Origin: Candidatus Omnitrophota bacterium
GTDB lineage: Bacteria > Ratteibacteria > UBA8468 > B48-G9 > DTJG01
Direction of reading: 5' to 3'
Assembly (NCBI GenBank): GCA_023818965.1
Contig: JAMWCD010000002.1
Location: 1-64,000 of the forward strand
Length of the DNA: 64,000 nucleotides
Every line of letters starts with the position of its first letter. Position 1 is the first letter of the stretch. The translations under genes and the position numbers were made by a program. Below are positions 28,897 through 38,222 of this stretch, one piece after another. The notes below the pieces were generated by a model, which did not search any database, had not been told where the DNA came from, and was given only the letters and a program-made list of their open reading frames with translations.

Positions 28897-29320
28897 ACAG
28901 AAGATTCTACAGGATGCTTTCAGGATTCTTGGCATCAGTGATGTTTCTGAATCAAAACTTAAATCTGCCCTTGAGAAACGTGGCTATTCAGGATCAGAAA
29001 TATTAAAAACCATTGAATTTCTGAAGACAAAAAAATTCCTGAATGACTCAAGATATTGCCTGTTTTTGATTGAAAAATTCATCAAAAAGAAAAAAGGGAT
29101 TGATTACATCAGGTTGAACCTATTAAAAAAAGGTATCCCGGAAAATATTATTGATGAAACGCTTGCCAAAAACTACCCTGAAGAGTTAGAATATAAGATA
29201 GCCAAACAATTACTGGCAGAAACAAAAAAGCCACTAAAAAAGGCATTGAGCATTTTAAATACAAGGGGTTTCAGTCAGATGACCATTGAAAAAATTAGAG
29301 AGGAAATCAATGAACAGTAG
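28889..29320 (+). CDS. recX: Regulatory protein RecX
   Basis: 143 residues, GTG start at 28889 overlapping the protease stop codon. It consists of three-helix RecX repeats (ALEKRGYSGSEILKTIEFLK, FIKKKKGIDYIRLNLLKKGI and the C-terminal RGFSQMTI unit). RecX binds and inhibits RecA filaments. It is separated from recA by two genes but lies in the same direction, so co-transcription is possible. Its end overlaps alaS. Confidence 0.88.
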   Translation: MNKQKILQDAFRILGISDVSESKLKSALEKRGYSGSEILKTIEFLKTKKFLNDSRYCLFLIEKFIKKKKGIDYIRLNLLKKGIPENIIDETLAKNYPEELEYKIAKQLLAETKKPLKKALSILNTRGFSQMTIEKIREEINEQ

Positions 29321-31931
29321 TCAAATTAGAAAAAAATATCTTGAGTTTTTTGAAAAGAAAAATCATACGATTGTACCCAGCAGCAGTTTAATTCCATTTG
29401 ATGACCCCAGTCTATTGTTTACGAGCGCAGGAATGGTGCAATTTAAAAAATTCTGGGCAACAGAAACACCAATTCCCTATACAAGAGCCACTTCCTGTCA
29501 GAAATGTCTCAGGGCAGGTGGAAAAGACAGTGACCTTGAAAAAATTGGATTAAGCGGAAGACACCATACTTTTTTTGAAATGCTCGGGAATTTTTCCTTT
29601 GGTGACTATTTCAAGGAAGAAGCAATTAACTGGGCATGGGAATTTGTAACATGTGAAATGAAAATTGACCCGCAGAAACTCTGGGTATCATATTATTCAG
29701 AAGACCACGAAACAATTAACATCTGGAAAAAAATTTTGCCTGAAAATAGAATCATACCACTGGGGAAAAAAGATAATTTCTGGGGACCCGCAGGAGATAC
29801 AGGCCCATGCGGTCCATGCACCGAAATTTACATTGATTCAGGTATTGATTCATCCTGTTCAAATCCTGATTGTAAACCTGGCTGTGATTGTAATCGTTTT
29901 CTGGAATTCTGGAATCTTGTTTTTCCCCAATACAATCAGCAGGCAGATGGAACATTGTTGCCATTGAAGAGAAGGGGAGTGGACACAGGTATGGGTCTTG
30001 AAAGAATAGCAAGAATTATGCAGGGTGCAGGTTCAAATTATGAAACAGACCTTTTTATCCCCCTGATTAGAAAACTTGAGGAAATATCAGGATTGAAATA
30101 TACAGAAAAAACAATGAAAGAGTTCAGAATTATTGTTGACCATATTCGTGCAACTGTCTTTCTGATTGGTGACGGGGTTTATCCTGATAATGAAGGAAGG
30201 GGGTATGTATTAAGAAGAATTATCAGAAGGGCTTTTTTTCAGGGAACAAAAATTGAAATCAACCAACCATTTCTTTTGCGTCTTGTCAGTCCTGTTGTTT
30301 CAATATTTCACGATGTTTATCCAAATCTTGAGAAAACTAAAGAAGAGATTGAAAGTGTAATACTCGAAGAAGAAAAGAAATTCATTGATTTACTTGCTTC
30401 TGCAAAAAAAATCTTTTCTACTGATATCGAAAAATTAAAAAATAACATCATCCCTGGAGAAATGCTTTTCAGATGGTATGATACCTATGGAATACCAAGG
30501 GATTTGATTGCTGAACTTGCAGAAGAAAAAGGATTTGAACCTGACTGGCAGGAGTTTGAAAAGCATCTAAAGCAACAACAACAGCAGGCAAGACAAAAAT
30601 CAATTTTTGAACAGAGAAGAGAACCGATTTTTGAAATGAGTCCTTTAAATGAAACCATTTTTACTGGTTATAGCAACACTGAGGAACAATCAAATATTAT
30701 CGCCCTTTATCATCTACCTGACAGAAAAATGTGGGAAATTGTCCTTGATAAATCACCATTTTACCCGGAAAAAGGAGGTCAGGTCGGAGACAGAGGTATC
30801 ATCAGTGGCAAAAACTGGTCGTTTGAAGTCATTGATTCTCAAATAGACCCCAGAGGAATTATTTATCATATCGGAAGATTTATTTCAGGAACCTTTCAGG
30901 ATGTAGAAGAAAGTGAGAAAGTTGTGGCTCGGGTCTCAATGGAACACAGGTTGGATGTGTGTGCAAACCATACTGCCACTCATATTATCCATTATTGCCT
31001 TAGAAAAATCTCAGACAACAGGGCAAAACAGGCAGGTTCATATGTTGGTCCTGAAAGGTTAAGATTTGATTTCATTTATCCTCTTCCTGTGAATCAGGAT
31101 ATTGTCTCCCTTATTGAATCAGAAGTTAACAGAATCATACTTGAAAATCATCCTGTAAAGGTTGAAGAAATGACCTACCAGAAGGCAATAGAAAAAGGCG
31201 CAATTGCACTGTTTACTGAGAAATATGGAGAAAAAGTCAGGGTAATAAGCATAGGCGATTTTCATTCAGAATTGTGCGGTGGAACCCATGTCAGAAGAAC
31301 AAGTGAAATCGGTATATTGAAGATTCTCTCTTTTTCGTCCATAGGCGAAAATTTAAAAAGAATTGAGGCAGTAACAAGACAGCATGCTTATCACTGGTTC
31401 AAACAGAAGATTGAAATTCTTCAGCAGGCAACTGCTCAATTGAAAACAACCCCTGAAAATCTACTTTTCTCGATCAACAAGATGAAAAAACAAATACAGG
31501 AACTTGAAAATAAGATTAACACCCTTATGGAAAAAGCATCAATGGATATACCTTCAACTTTAAAAAAGAATAAAAAAGAGATTTCTGTGAAAAATAAAAA
31601 TGTTTCTGTTGTGACAGGCCGTTTTGACGGACTTTCTTTTGAACAACTGGGAAAAATAGCAGATGGTGCGGCATCCGAAATAACAAATGCCATTATACTT
31701 TTAACCAGTGTCGTTAATGGCAGGGCAATTGTTCTATGCAAAATCACACCTGATGTCTCAAAAATTATTCAGGCATCACATGTTGTTAAACATATAACAA
31801 AAATTCTCGGTGGTTCAGGTGGTGGAAAAGCAGAATTCGCCCAGGGTTCAGGAAAAGAGATAGAAAAAATTGATGAAGTTATATCAAATGCCCACAATAT
31901 AATAAAAGAAATTTCAGAGCAGTTGAACTGA
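29310..31931 (+). CDS. alaS: Alanine-tRNA ligase
   Basis: 873 residues from ATG 29310 (AGAGGAAA upstream); the extension to 29286 is out of family. It has the class II catalytic core, a tRNA-recognition domain with RRIIRRAFFQG, an editing domain with HTATHIIH (about residue 553) and the zinc/editing motif CGGTH (about 655), and a C-terminal coiled-coil and DHHA1 domain ending GGSGGGKAEFAQGSGKE. It carries an inserted cysteine cluster (CSNPDCKPGCDCNRF, about residue 185) like that of many bacterial AlaRS enzymes. It charges tRNA-Ala and clears mischarged Ser or Gly. Confidence 0.98.
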   Translation: MNSSQIRKKYLEFFEKKNHTIVPSSSLIPFDDPSLLFTSAGMVQFKKFWATETPIPYTRATSCQKCLRAGGKDSDLEKIGLSGRHHTFFEMLGNFSFGDYFKEEAINWAWEFVTCEMKIDPQKLWVSYYSEDHETINIWKKILPENRIIPLGKKDNFWGPAGDTGPCGPCTEIYIDSGIDSSCSNPDCKPGCDCNRFLEFWNLVFPQYNQQADGTLLPLKRRGVDTGMGLERIARIMQGAGSNYETDLFIPLIRKLEEISGLKYTEKTMKEFRIIVDHIRATVFLIGDGVYPDNEGRGYVLRRIIRRAFFQGTKIEINQPFLLRLVSPVVSIFHDVYPNLEKTKEEIESVILEEEKKFIDLLASAKKIFSTDIEKLKNNIIPGEMLFRWYDTYGIPRDLIAELAEEKGFEPDWQEFEKHLKQQQQQARQKSIFEQRREPIFEMSPLNETIFTGYSNTEEQSNIIALYHLPDRKMWEIVLDKSPFYPEKGGQVGDRGIISGKNWSFEVIDSQIDPRGIIYHIGRFISGTFQDVEESEKVVARVSMEHRLDVCANHTATHIIHYCLRKISDNRAKQAGSYVGPERLRFDFIYPLPVNQDIVSLIESEVNRIILENHPVKVEEMTYQKAIEKGAIALFTEKYGEKVRVISIGDFHSELCGGTHVRRTSEIGILKILSFSSIGENLKRIEAVTRQHAYHWFKQKIEILQQATAQLKTTPENLLFSINKMKKQIQELENKINTLMEKASMDIPSTLKKNKKEISVKNKNVSVVTGRFDGLSFEQLGKIADGAASEITNAIILLTSVVNGRAIVLCKITPDVSKIIQASHVVKHITKILGGSGGGKAEFAQGSGKEIEKIDEVISNAHNIIKEISEQLN

Positions 31932-31932
31932 T

Positions 31933-32748
31933 ATGGAAAAGAAAAAAAAGAAATCAGAAAATTTGAAAAACAGAGAAGAAGTTGAATTGTTGAAAAGAAT
32001 TCAACGCGGGGATAGGGAGGCAGAGGAAAAATTTTTAAAAATGAATCAGGGGCTTGTTGTATCAATTGCCAAAAAGTATGCTTTTACTCCTGATATTCTT
32101 GAAGACCTGATTTCTGAAGGTAATATTGGGCTTCTTGAAGCAATAAAAAAATTTGACCCGAAAAAGCACACAAAATTTTCAACGTACGCTTACTTCTGGA
32201 TTAAAAGATATGTTATGAGAGCCATTGCAAAAGAATCGTTCAAGGTCCCGGAAAAATTTCAGAAACTTAAAACAAAATACAGAAATCTTGCAGAAAAACT
32301 GAAAATTGAGAAAAACAGGCATCCTGATGATTCTGAAATGGCAGAACTGCTCGGGCTCGATAAGCAAACATTTCTAAAATATAAACCATACTTTGAAGCA
32401 ACAAGGGTAATTCCAACACTTCATAATGACCAGAATGGAGAACACGATTTATTTGAATTTACAAATTTTGAAAAAGGGAAAAAACAATGGGATCAGATAC
32501 TCATGGACCAGGACATTCTGACCAGAATATTTCAAAGGTTGAAAGAAAAAAATAAAAGAATCGCTGTTGATACATGGTTAAAGGTACTTAAACTTCACTA
32601 CGGGATTGAAAACGGAAACCAGAAGTCATACAAGGAAATTGCACAGGAATTGGGTATTACCCGACAGAGGGTACATCAGATTATAAAGACGTGCCTGAAA
32701 CATTTACACGAAGAAACAAAGGAGATGAAAAATGAAGGAATTATATGA
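31933..32748 (+). CDS. Sigma-70 family RNA polymerase sigma factor, compact
   Basis: 271 residues lacking region 1.1. Region 2 (about 45-110) includes DLISEGNIGLLEAIKKFDP and the -10-recognition helix TYAYFWIKRYVMRAI; a short region 3 follows (about 120-150, HPDDSEMAELLGL) and region 4 has the helix-turn-helix YKEIAQELGITRQRVHQI near the C-terminus. The size and missing domain 1 suggest an alternative (group 2/3) factor rather than the housekeeping RpoD. An acidic/lysine-rich head (MEKKKKKSE) is present. It starts two bases after alaS and overlaps apt, so it is probably transcribed as part of a housekeeping operon; no anti-sigma gene is adjacent. Confidence 0.9.
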   Translation: MEKKKKKSENLKNREEVELLKRIQRGDREAEEKFLKMNQGLVVSIAKKYAFTPDILEDLISEGNIGLLEAIKKFDPKKHTKFSTYAYFWIKRYVMRAIAKESFKVPEKFQKLKTKYRNLAEKLKIEKNRHPDDSEMAELLGLDKQTFLKYKPYFEATRVIPTLHNDQNGEHDLFEFTNFEKGKKQWDQILMDQDILTRIFQRLKEKNKRIAVDTWLKVLKLHYGIENGNQKSYKEIAQELGITRQRVHQIIKTCLKHLHEETKEMKNEGII

Positions 32749-33244
32749 CGCAATAAGGACAATTCCTGATTTTCCAAAGAGGGGTGTCTTATTCAGGGAT
32801 ATTACTCCATTGATCAAAAATAATGTGTTATTTTCAAAAAGTATTGAACTTTTTTCAAAACAGGTACCTCCTGAAGTGACAAAGATTGTTGCCATTGAAT
32901 CCAGAGGATTTATATTCGGAGGTGCACTTGCAAGCAAATTGAATAAGGGCTTTGTCCCGATCAGAAAATTTGGAAAGCTTCCTTGTAAAACAATAAAATA
33001 CACATATTCTCTTGAATATGGTCAGGATACTATTGAAATACCTGCAGATGCTTTTGAAAAAAATGAAAAAATCGTTTTGATTGACGATGTACTTGCAACT
33101 GGCGGAACTGCTTCTGCTGCCTGCGCTTTAATAGAATCCGCTGGAGCCATGGTTGAAAAAATTCTGTTCCTGATAGAATTAAAGGATCTTGAAGGAAGAG
33201 AAAAAATCAAAAAGTACGATATCTATTCAATTCTAATAATGTGA
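32732..33244 (+). CDS. apt: Adenine phosphoribosyltransferase
   Basis: 170 residues. N-terminal TIPDFPKRGVLFRDITPL, the AIESRGFIFG motif and the PRPP-binding loop VLIDDVLATGGTA are all typical. It salvages adenine to AMP in the cytoplasm. It starts inside the end of the sigma factor gene, after AAGGAGATG, and its TGA overlaps the GTG of the next gene. Confidence 0.96.
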   Translation: MKELYDAIRTIPDFPKRGVLFRDITPLIKNNVLFSKSIELFSKQVPPEVTKIVAIESRGFIFGGALASKLNKGFVPIRKFGKLPCKTIKYTYSLEYGQDTIEIPADAFEKNEKIVLIDDVLATGGTASAACALIESAGAMVEKILFLIELKDLEGREKIKKYDIYSILIM

Positions 33245-33756
33245 AAAAAATATTTTTGTTTTTAATTTTTGTCTTCCTGGGCACTGATCTTGTTAGATAT
33301 CAGGCAACTTGTATTGAAAAAAGAATTCCTTTTTCCCTCTGGCCCCATGTCAAATGCAGTTTTTTCCCTGAAATCAACATTATTGTGGCAGACACTGACC
33401 AGCTTGCTCATCAGGGTTTCTGTGATGCAAATGAATCTGAATTTAAAAACACAGTCATCTGGTTTCCATCGATTTCAGAAGCAACTGTATTTGTGAACAC
33501 AAATCCAGGTTATGGAACCGTTATCAGTGATATACAGGTCGTTTTCCTTGACAGAAACTGGCGTATACTTGACATAAAAACAATGGAAAAAGAATCAGGA
33601 ACCGCAATCGCACCAGCACATACAGATTCTGCACTTGAAGCAATTCCTGCTCTTATTGGAAAACTTGGTTTAAAAAAAGGAAAACTTTCAAACTTTCTTA
33701 TCAAGAAAATCAACAATGAATATGTTTGCCTCAGAAGAAAATCTACTTCTAAATAA
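33241..33756 (+). CDS. DUF192 family protein, secreted or membrane-anchored
   Basis: 171 residues, GTG start within a GTGA overlap with apt. The N-terminal hydrophobic segment (IFLFLIFVFLGTDLV) is a signal peptide or anchor. The body follows the DUF192 pattern: a strand-rich segment (NTVIWFPSISEATVFVN), then VVFLDRNWRILDIKTM, PAHTDSALEAIP and the LIGKLGLKKG end. The function of DUF192 is unsettled. The gene ends convergently, overlapping asd by eight bases. Confidence 0.75.
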   Translation: MKKIFLFLIFVFLGTDLVRYQATCIEKRIPFSLWPHVKCSFFPEINIIVADTDQLAHQGFCDANESEFKNTVIWFPSISEATVFVNTNPGYGTVISDIQVVFLDRNWRILDIKTMEKESGTAIAPAHTDSALEAIPALIGKLGLKKGKLSNFLIKKINNEYVCLRRKSTSK

Positions 33757-34768
33757 GATTCATTCTTATCATTGTTTCAGCAATCTGAACTGCATTTTGG
33801 GCTGCGCCCTTTTTAATATTATCTCCAACAACCCACATGTCAAGCGCATTTTCCATCGCTGAATTTTTCCTTATCCTTCCAACAAAAACATCGTCACTGC
33901 CAGAAACATCAATCGGACAGGGATATACTGCATTTTCTGGCTGGTCAACAAGTTTTACTCCTTCAGCAGCAGAAAGGATTTTCCGACATTCATCCACATC
34001 TGGTTGCGAATCAAACTGAACAGTGATAGCTTCAGAATGTCCATTAAAAACAGGAACCCTCACACATGTCGCTGAAACAAGAATTTCAGGGCAATCAAGT
34101 ATTTTCCTTGTCTCAAGAATCATTTTCACTTCTTCTGAATAATAGCCCGGGAACTGTTCTGAAAGATTTCCAATATGGGGAATCACATTAAAACAAATAG
34201 TATGAGGATAAACGTCTTTTGTTAATTGTTCTTTTTTTACATACTGATGAACCTGTCTATCAAGTTCTTCAACTGCCTTACTTCCTGTTCCACTAACTGC
34301 CTGATATGTTGAAGCAATTATTCTTTTGATTCTGTATCTTTTGTGAAGAGGCGCAAGTGCCATCAACATGATAATTGTTGAACAATTCGGATTTGCAATA
34401 AAACCTTTGTGATTTTTCAAATGATGACTGTTAACTTCAGGAATTACCAGTGGAACATCAGGATGCATTCTAAAATCACCACCATTATCAATAACAATGG
34501 CACCTTTTTCCACTGCCTTCCATCCGAATTCCTGACTTGCTCCTTTTTCTCCTTCTGTCCCTGCAAAAAAGGCAAAATCAATTCCATTAAAACCTTCTAC
34601 AGTAGTTTTTTCAACCTTGAAAATCCTGCCAGCAATATGTTCTTCTCTTTCCCTTGTTGCAAGAACCTTTATCTTATTAAAAGGAAATTCTCTTTCAATC
34701 AGTACCTCCACCATCTTTTTTCCAACAAGACCTGCACCAACCACTGCCACATTAAACTTTCTTCCCAT
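33749..34768 (-). CDS. asd: Aspartate-semialdehyde dehydrogenase
   Basis: 339 residues. N-terminal VAVVGAGLVGKKMVEVL binds NADP; the catalytic cysteine is Cys129 in NPNCSTIIML, with the later VSGTGSKAVEEL and the substrate-binding histidine in VPVFNGHSEAI. It reduces aspartyl phosphate to the semialdehyde for lysine, threonine and methionine synthesis and for cell-wall diaminopimelate. It is the last gene of the minus-strand leu operon and overlaps bioY by 17 bases. Confidence 0.96.
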   Translation of the reverse strand: MGRKFNVAVVGAGLVGKKMVEVLIEREFPFNKIKVLATREREEHIAGRIFKVEKTTVEGFNGIDFAFFAGTEGEKGASQEFGWKAVEKGAIVIDNGGDFRMHPDVPLVIPEVNSHHLKNHKGFIANPNCSTIIMLMALAPLHKRYRIKRIIASTYQAVSGTGSKAVEELDRQVHQYVKKEQLTKDVYPHTICFNVIPHIGNLSEQFPGYYSEEVKMILETRKILDCPEILVSATCVRVPVFNGHSEAITVQFDSQPDVDECRKILSAAEGVKLVDQPENAVYPCPIDVSGSDDVFVGRIRKNSAMENALDMWVVGDNIKKGAAQNAVQIAETMIRMNLI

Positions 34769-35360
34769 TACAATCTCCTCTTATGAATCTATAATCAAGA
34801 ATTGCTCGAGCAATCATCGTAACAAAAATTACCTTAACCATGTCAAAACCAATAAATGGTAGCACCCCAATAAGAAATGCTCTCATCAGACCAAAATGAA
34901 AAAAGAATCTCAACCAGGTTACCCCGGAGAAATAAATGATAAAAAGCCCGCTGATCAGAATGAGAAAAATTTTAAAACTGGTTAATTTTTCAACACGTTC
35001 AATAAAATATCCAACAAAAAATGCAGCAGGGATAAAACCAATCAAATAACCTGTTGTTGCTCCAGCAGTAAAGAAACTTGCACCAGAAAACCACGGAATT
35101 TTCATTATTCCACCGGTTAAATAAAAAATCTGACTCAAGCCACCAAATCTTCCAAGCAAAATCCCGCTTAATAGAACGACAAGAACCTGAAGGGTCACAG
35201 GTACTGGAGTAAAAGGTAATCTGATAATAATCTGGGCAGAAATTCCTGTGAAAAACGCAAAACACAAAGAAAGTAGAATCTTTTCTAAAATCCCGGTTGC
35301 GCTGATCCATACAAAATAATTTGACCACAATTTATCCCATCTTTTTATTGCCTGAAACAT
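34752..35360 (-). CDS. bioY: BioY family biotin transporter substrate-specific component
   Basis: 202 residues, six predicted TM helices. Family signatures are the N-terminal PFTPVPVTLQVLVVLLSG, GLSQIFYLTGG and the FTAGATTGYLIGF substrate-site loop. BioY captures biotin as an S-component of an ECF transporter, or works alone; no ECF ATPase genes are adjacent. It is embedded between leuB and asd, overlapping asd, so it is probably co-expressed with amino-acid synthesis. No BirA operator is visible in the short gap upstream. Confidence 0.9.
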   Translation of the reverse strand: MFQAIKRWDKLWSNYFVWISATGILEKILLSLCFAFFTGISAQIIIRLPFTPVPVTLQVLVVLLSGILLGRFGGLSQIFYLTGGIMKIPWFSGASFFTAGATTGYLIGFIPAAFFVGYFIERVEKLTSFKIFLILISGLFIIYFSGVTWLRFFFHFGLMRAFLIGVLPFIGFDMVKVIFVTMIARAILDYRFIRGDCNGKKV

Positions 35361-35375
35361 GTTTTACTCCTTTAA

Positions 35376-36452
35376 CTAAATTTCTGACACAAATTTTGCT
35401 ATTAGTGTACCAACCTCAGATGTACCCATCCCCATTTTTCCTGCCTCTAAACTTTTGATGTGTCCTTCAGAAAGTGCCTTGCAAATGGCTTTTTCAATAC
35501 ATTCTGCTGCTTCTTTTTCTCCAAGTGTTTCAAGCATCATACCGCCTGCTGCTATGGTTGCGATAGGGCAAATGACATTTTTCCCTGTGTATTTTGGCGC
35601 TGAACCATGAATTGGTTCAAACATACTTACTCCATGTGGATTAATATTTCCTCCTGCAGCAACACCAAGTCCACCCTGTGTAATTGCTGCAAGATCTGTG
35701 ATAATATCGCCAAACATATTATTTGTAACCAGTACATCAAACCACTCAGGGTTTTTAACCATCCACATGCACGTGGCATCAACAAAAGCATAATCAAGTT
35801 TAATTTCAGGATATTCTTTCTGAACGTCCTGACATGTTCTTCTCCACAGGTCACCTGAAAAAGTCAAAACATTGGCTTTGTCAACACAGGTAACTGTTTT
35901 TTTCTTATTTCTCTTTTTCGCAAGTTCAAAGGCATATCTCACACATCTTTCAACGCCTTTTCTTGTATTAATATCAAGTTGGGTTGCAATTTCATCCTGT
36001 GATCCCTTTTTAAAAGTTCCACCAATTCCACAGTATGCTCCCTCTGTATTTTCTCTGACAACCACATAATCAATATCCTGTGGACCCTTATCTTTCAATG
36101 GTGTCCAGACGCCCGGGTATAATTTTACAGGTCTGAGATTAATGTACTGGTCAAGTTCAAATCGAATTTTTAGCAAAATCCCTTTTTCAAGAATTCCTGG
36201 CTTCACATCAGGATGCCCGATTGCTCCAAGATAAATTGCATCAAGTTTTTTGAACTCCTCAATTGCAGAATCGGGTAGTGTTTCTCCGGTTCTTAAATAT
36301 CTTTCACCCCCGAAATCATAATTTATTGTTTCCAGCGAAAAAGAAAACCTTTTTGCAGCAGATTTTAATACCTCAAGCCCGGCACTGATGATTTCTGGAC
36401 CAACACCATCTCCAGGAATCACACCTATTTTATATACTTTTCCTTTGCCCAT
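35376..36452 (-). CDS. leuB: 3-isopropylmalate dehydrogenase
   Basis: 358 residues of the isocitrate/isopropylmalate dehydrogenase family. The region that in isocitrate dehydrogenase has the Ser-x-Asn pair here reads [16 protein letters not shown], as in IPM dehydrogenase. It includes [12 protein letters not shown], the catalytic lysine region [14 protein letters not shown], and the metal-binding [13 protein letters not shown]. The cofactor loop is [11 protein letters not shown] rather than the more usual HGSAPDIAGK. It oxidatively decarboxylates isopropylmalate in leucine synthesis. Its start overlaps leuD by 28 bases. Confidence 0.92.
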   Translation of the reverse strand: MGKGKVYKIGVIPGDGVGPEIISAGLEVLKSAAKRFSFSLETINYDFGGERYLRTGETLPDSAIEEFKKLDAIYLGAIGHPDVKPGILEKGILLKIRFELDQYINLRPVKLYPGVWTPLKDKGPQDIDYVVVRENTEGAYCGIGGTFKKGSQDEIATQLDINTRKGVERCVRYAFELAKKRNKKKTVTCVDKANVLTFSGDLWRRTCQDVQKEYPEIKLDYAFVDATCMWMVKNPEWFDVLVTNNMFGDIITDLAAITQGGLGVAAGGNINPHGVSMFEPIHGSAPKYTGKNVICPIATIAAGGMMLETLGEKEAAECIEKAICKALSEGHIKSLEAGKMGMGTSEVGTLIAKFVSEI

Positions 36453-36916
36453 GACATTAATCCTCCGCTTTTAACAATTTCCTGGAGAAATTCGGGATAC
36501 TTGATAAAATTTCCCTTTTCTCCAGTGGTTAAATTAACAATTGTTCCTGTGTCAAAATTTACTTCAAGTATATCGGATTGTGAAATCTTATCAACAAAAT
36601 CAGTTTCTACAATGGGTAATCCAATATTGATGGCATTTCTGAAAAAAATTCGAGCAAAACTCTTTGCAACAACAACTGATATACCACATCCCTTAATCGC
36701 AATAGGTGCATGTTCACGACTTGACCCACAGCCAAAATTTTCTCCTGCAACAATAATATCATTAATAGAAACTTTTCTTGAAAAATCCGGAAAAATTGAT
36801 TCCATACAATGACTGGCAAGTTCTTTTACATCAGTGGTATTTAAATATCTGGCTGCGATGATATCATCTGTATTGATATGGTCGCCAAACTTCCACACCT
36901 TTCCTTTTACAATCAT
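36425..36916 (-). CDS. leuD: 3-isopropylmalate dehydratase small subunit
   Basis: 163 residues, short archaeal-type swivel subunit. The [16 protein letters not shown] and [17 protein letters not shown] motifs are intact; the substrate loop after NTDDII is [10 protein letters not shown]. It pairs with the adjacent LeuC (four-base overlap) to isomerise 2- to 3-isopropylmalate. The paralog at 16647 has a different loop. Confidence 0.93.
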   Translation of the reverse strand: MIVKGKVWKFGDHINTDDIIAARYLNTTDVKELASHCMESIFPDFSRKVSINDIIVAGENFGCGSSREHAPIAIKGCGISVVVAKSFARIFFRNAINIGLPIVETDFVDKISQSDILEVNFDTGTIVNLTTGEKGNFIKYPEFLQEIVKSGGLMSWAKEKYIK

Positions 36917-38169
36917 TTTGTCACCTCATCTGGATGTGAAATCCTGCCTTTGATGGCAGAAGCCATTGCAACCTCTGGATTTGACAGATAAACAAAACTT
37001 TCAGGATGTCCCATTCTTCCTATGAAATTTCTGTTTGTTGTAGCAATTGCAACTTCTCCTTTTCCCAGCACCCCCATATGTCCACCAAGACAGGGGCCAC
37101 ATGTTGGAGGACTTATCACACAACCTGATTCAACAAAAATATCAATAAGTCCCTCTTTTATCGCCTGCTGATAGATTCTCTGCGTTGCAGGTATAATAAT
37201 TGCTCTAACATCAGGATGAACCTTTTTACCTTTCGCAATCATTGCTGCCTTCCTCAAATCTGAAATTCTGCCATTAGTACATGATCCAATCACAACCTGG
37301 TCAACTTTTACATTGGAGTACTCTCTGACATCTTTTGAATTGCTGGGAAGATGCGGAGCTGCCACCTGAGGAGTAATTGCACTGGCATCTATTTCTACCA
37401 CATTTTCATATTTTGCGTCTTCATCACTGTAATAAAACACTCCCTTTTCCTTTGTAACCGAAGATAAAAACTCTCCTGTAATCTGATCAGGTGCAATAAT
37501 ACCATTTTTCCCGCCTGCCTCAATTGCCATGTTACAAATTGTAAACCTGTCATCCATTGGAAGTGATTTTATCGTTTCGCCTGTAAACTCCATTGCCCTG
37601 TATCTTGCACCATCAACGCCGATCTTAGCAATGGTATAAAGGATAATATCTTTTCCTCCAACAAATCTTGCTAATTTTCCTGTATAGACAAATTTAATTG
37701 TGGCAGGGACTTTCAGCCAGATTTTTCCTGTGATCATTGCAAATGCAACATCTGTGCTTCCAACGCCTGTTGAAAATGCTCCAATTGCTCCATATGTACA
37801 TGTATGGCTATCTGCACCAATAATCAATTGTCCAGGTAATGTCAAACCCTGTTCCGGAAGCAAAGCATGTTCAATTCCAACCTTGCCAATTTCATAAAAC
37901 AAGACATTTTGTTCTTTTGCAAAATTTCTCAAACGTTTAACCATTTCAGCACTTTTTATATCCTTGCATGGAGTAAAATGATCAGGAACAAGTACAATTT
38001 TTGAACTATCAAAAACCTGCCTGGCTCCTGCTTTTTCAAATTCTTCAATTGCAAGAGGTCCTGTAATATCGTTTGCAAGAACCAGGTCAACAGTTGCCTC
38101 AATAAATTGCCCCGGGAATGTTTCCTTTAATCCCGCGTGATTTGCCAGAATTTTTTCTGTTATTGTCAT
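36913..38169 (-). CDS. leuC: 3-isopropylmalate dehydratase large subunit
   Basis: 418 residues, the length of the archaeal/homoaconitase-like LeuC type. The [4Fe-4S] cysteines lie in VIGSCTNGR and in [34 protein letters not shown] is the substrate/aconitase motif. It acts as the Fe-S catalytic partner of the following LeuD. Only one large subunit occurs in the window although two small subunits do, so it could serve both or a second lies elsewhere. Confidence 0.95.
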   Translation of the reverse strand: MTITEKILANHAGLKETFPGQFIEATVDLVLANDITGPLAIEEFEKAGARQVFDSSKIVLVPDHFTPCKDIKSAEMVKRLRNFAKEQNVLFYEIGKVGIEHALLPEQGLTLPGQLIIGADSHTCTYGAIGAFSTGVGSTDVAFAMITGKIWLKVPATIKFVYTGKLARFVGGKDIILYTIAKIGVDGARYRAMEFTGETIKSLPMDDRFTICNMAIEAGGKNGIIAPDQITGEFLSSVTKEKGVFYYSDEDAKYENVVEIDASAITPQVAAPHLPSNSKDVREYSNVKVDQVVIGSCTNGRISDLRKAAMIAKGKKVHPDVRAIIIPATQRIYQQAIKEGLIDIFVESGCVISPPTCGPCLGGHMGVLGKGEVAIATTNRNFIGRMGHPESFVYLSNPEVAMASAIKGRISHPDEVTK

Positions 38170-38222
38170 TTAAAAAACTCCTGATTGATTTTTTATAAAG
38201 GTTTTATAAATAAATGTGTGAA

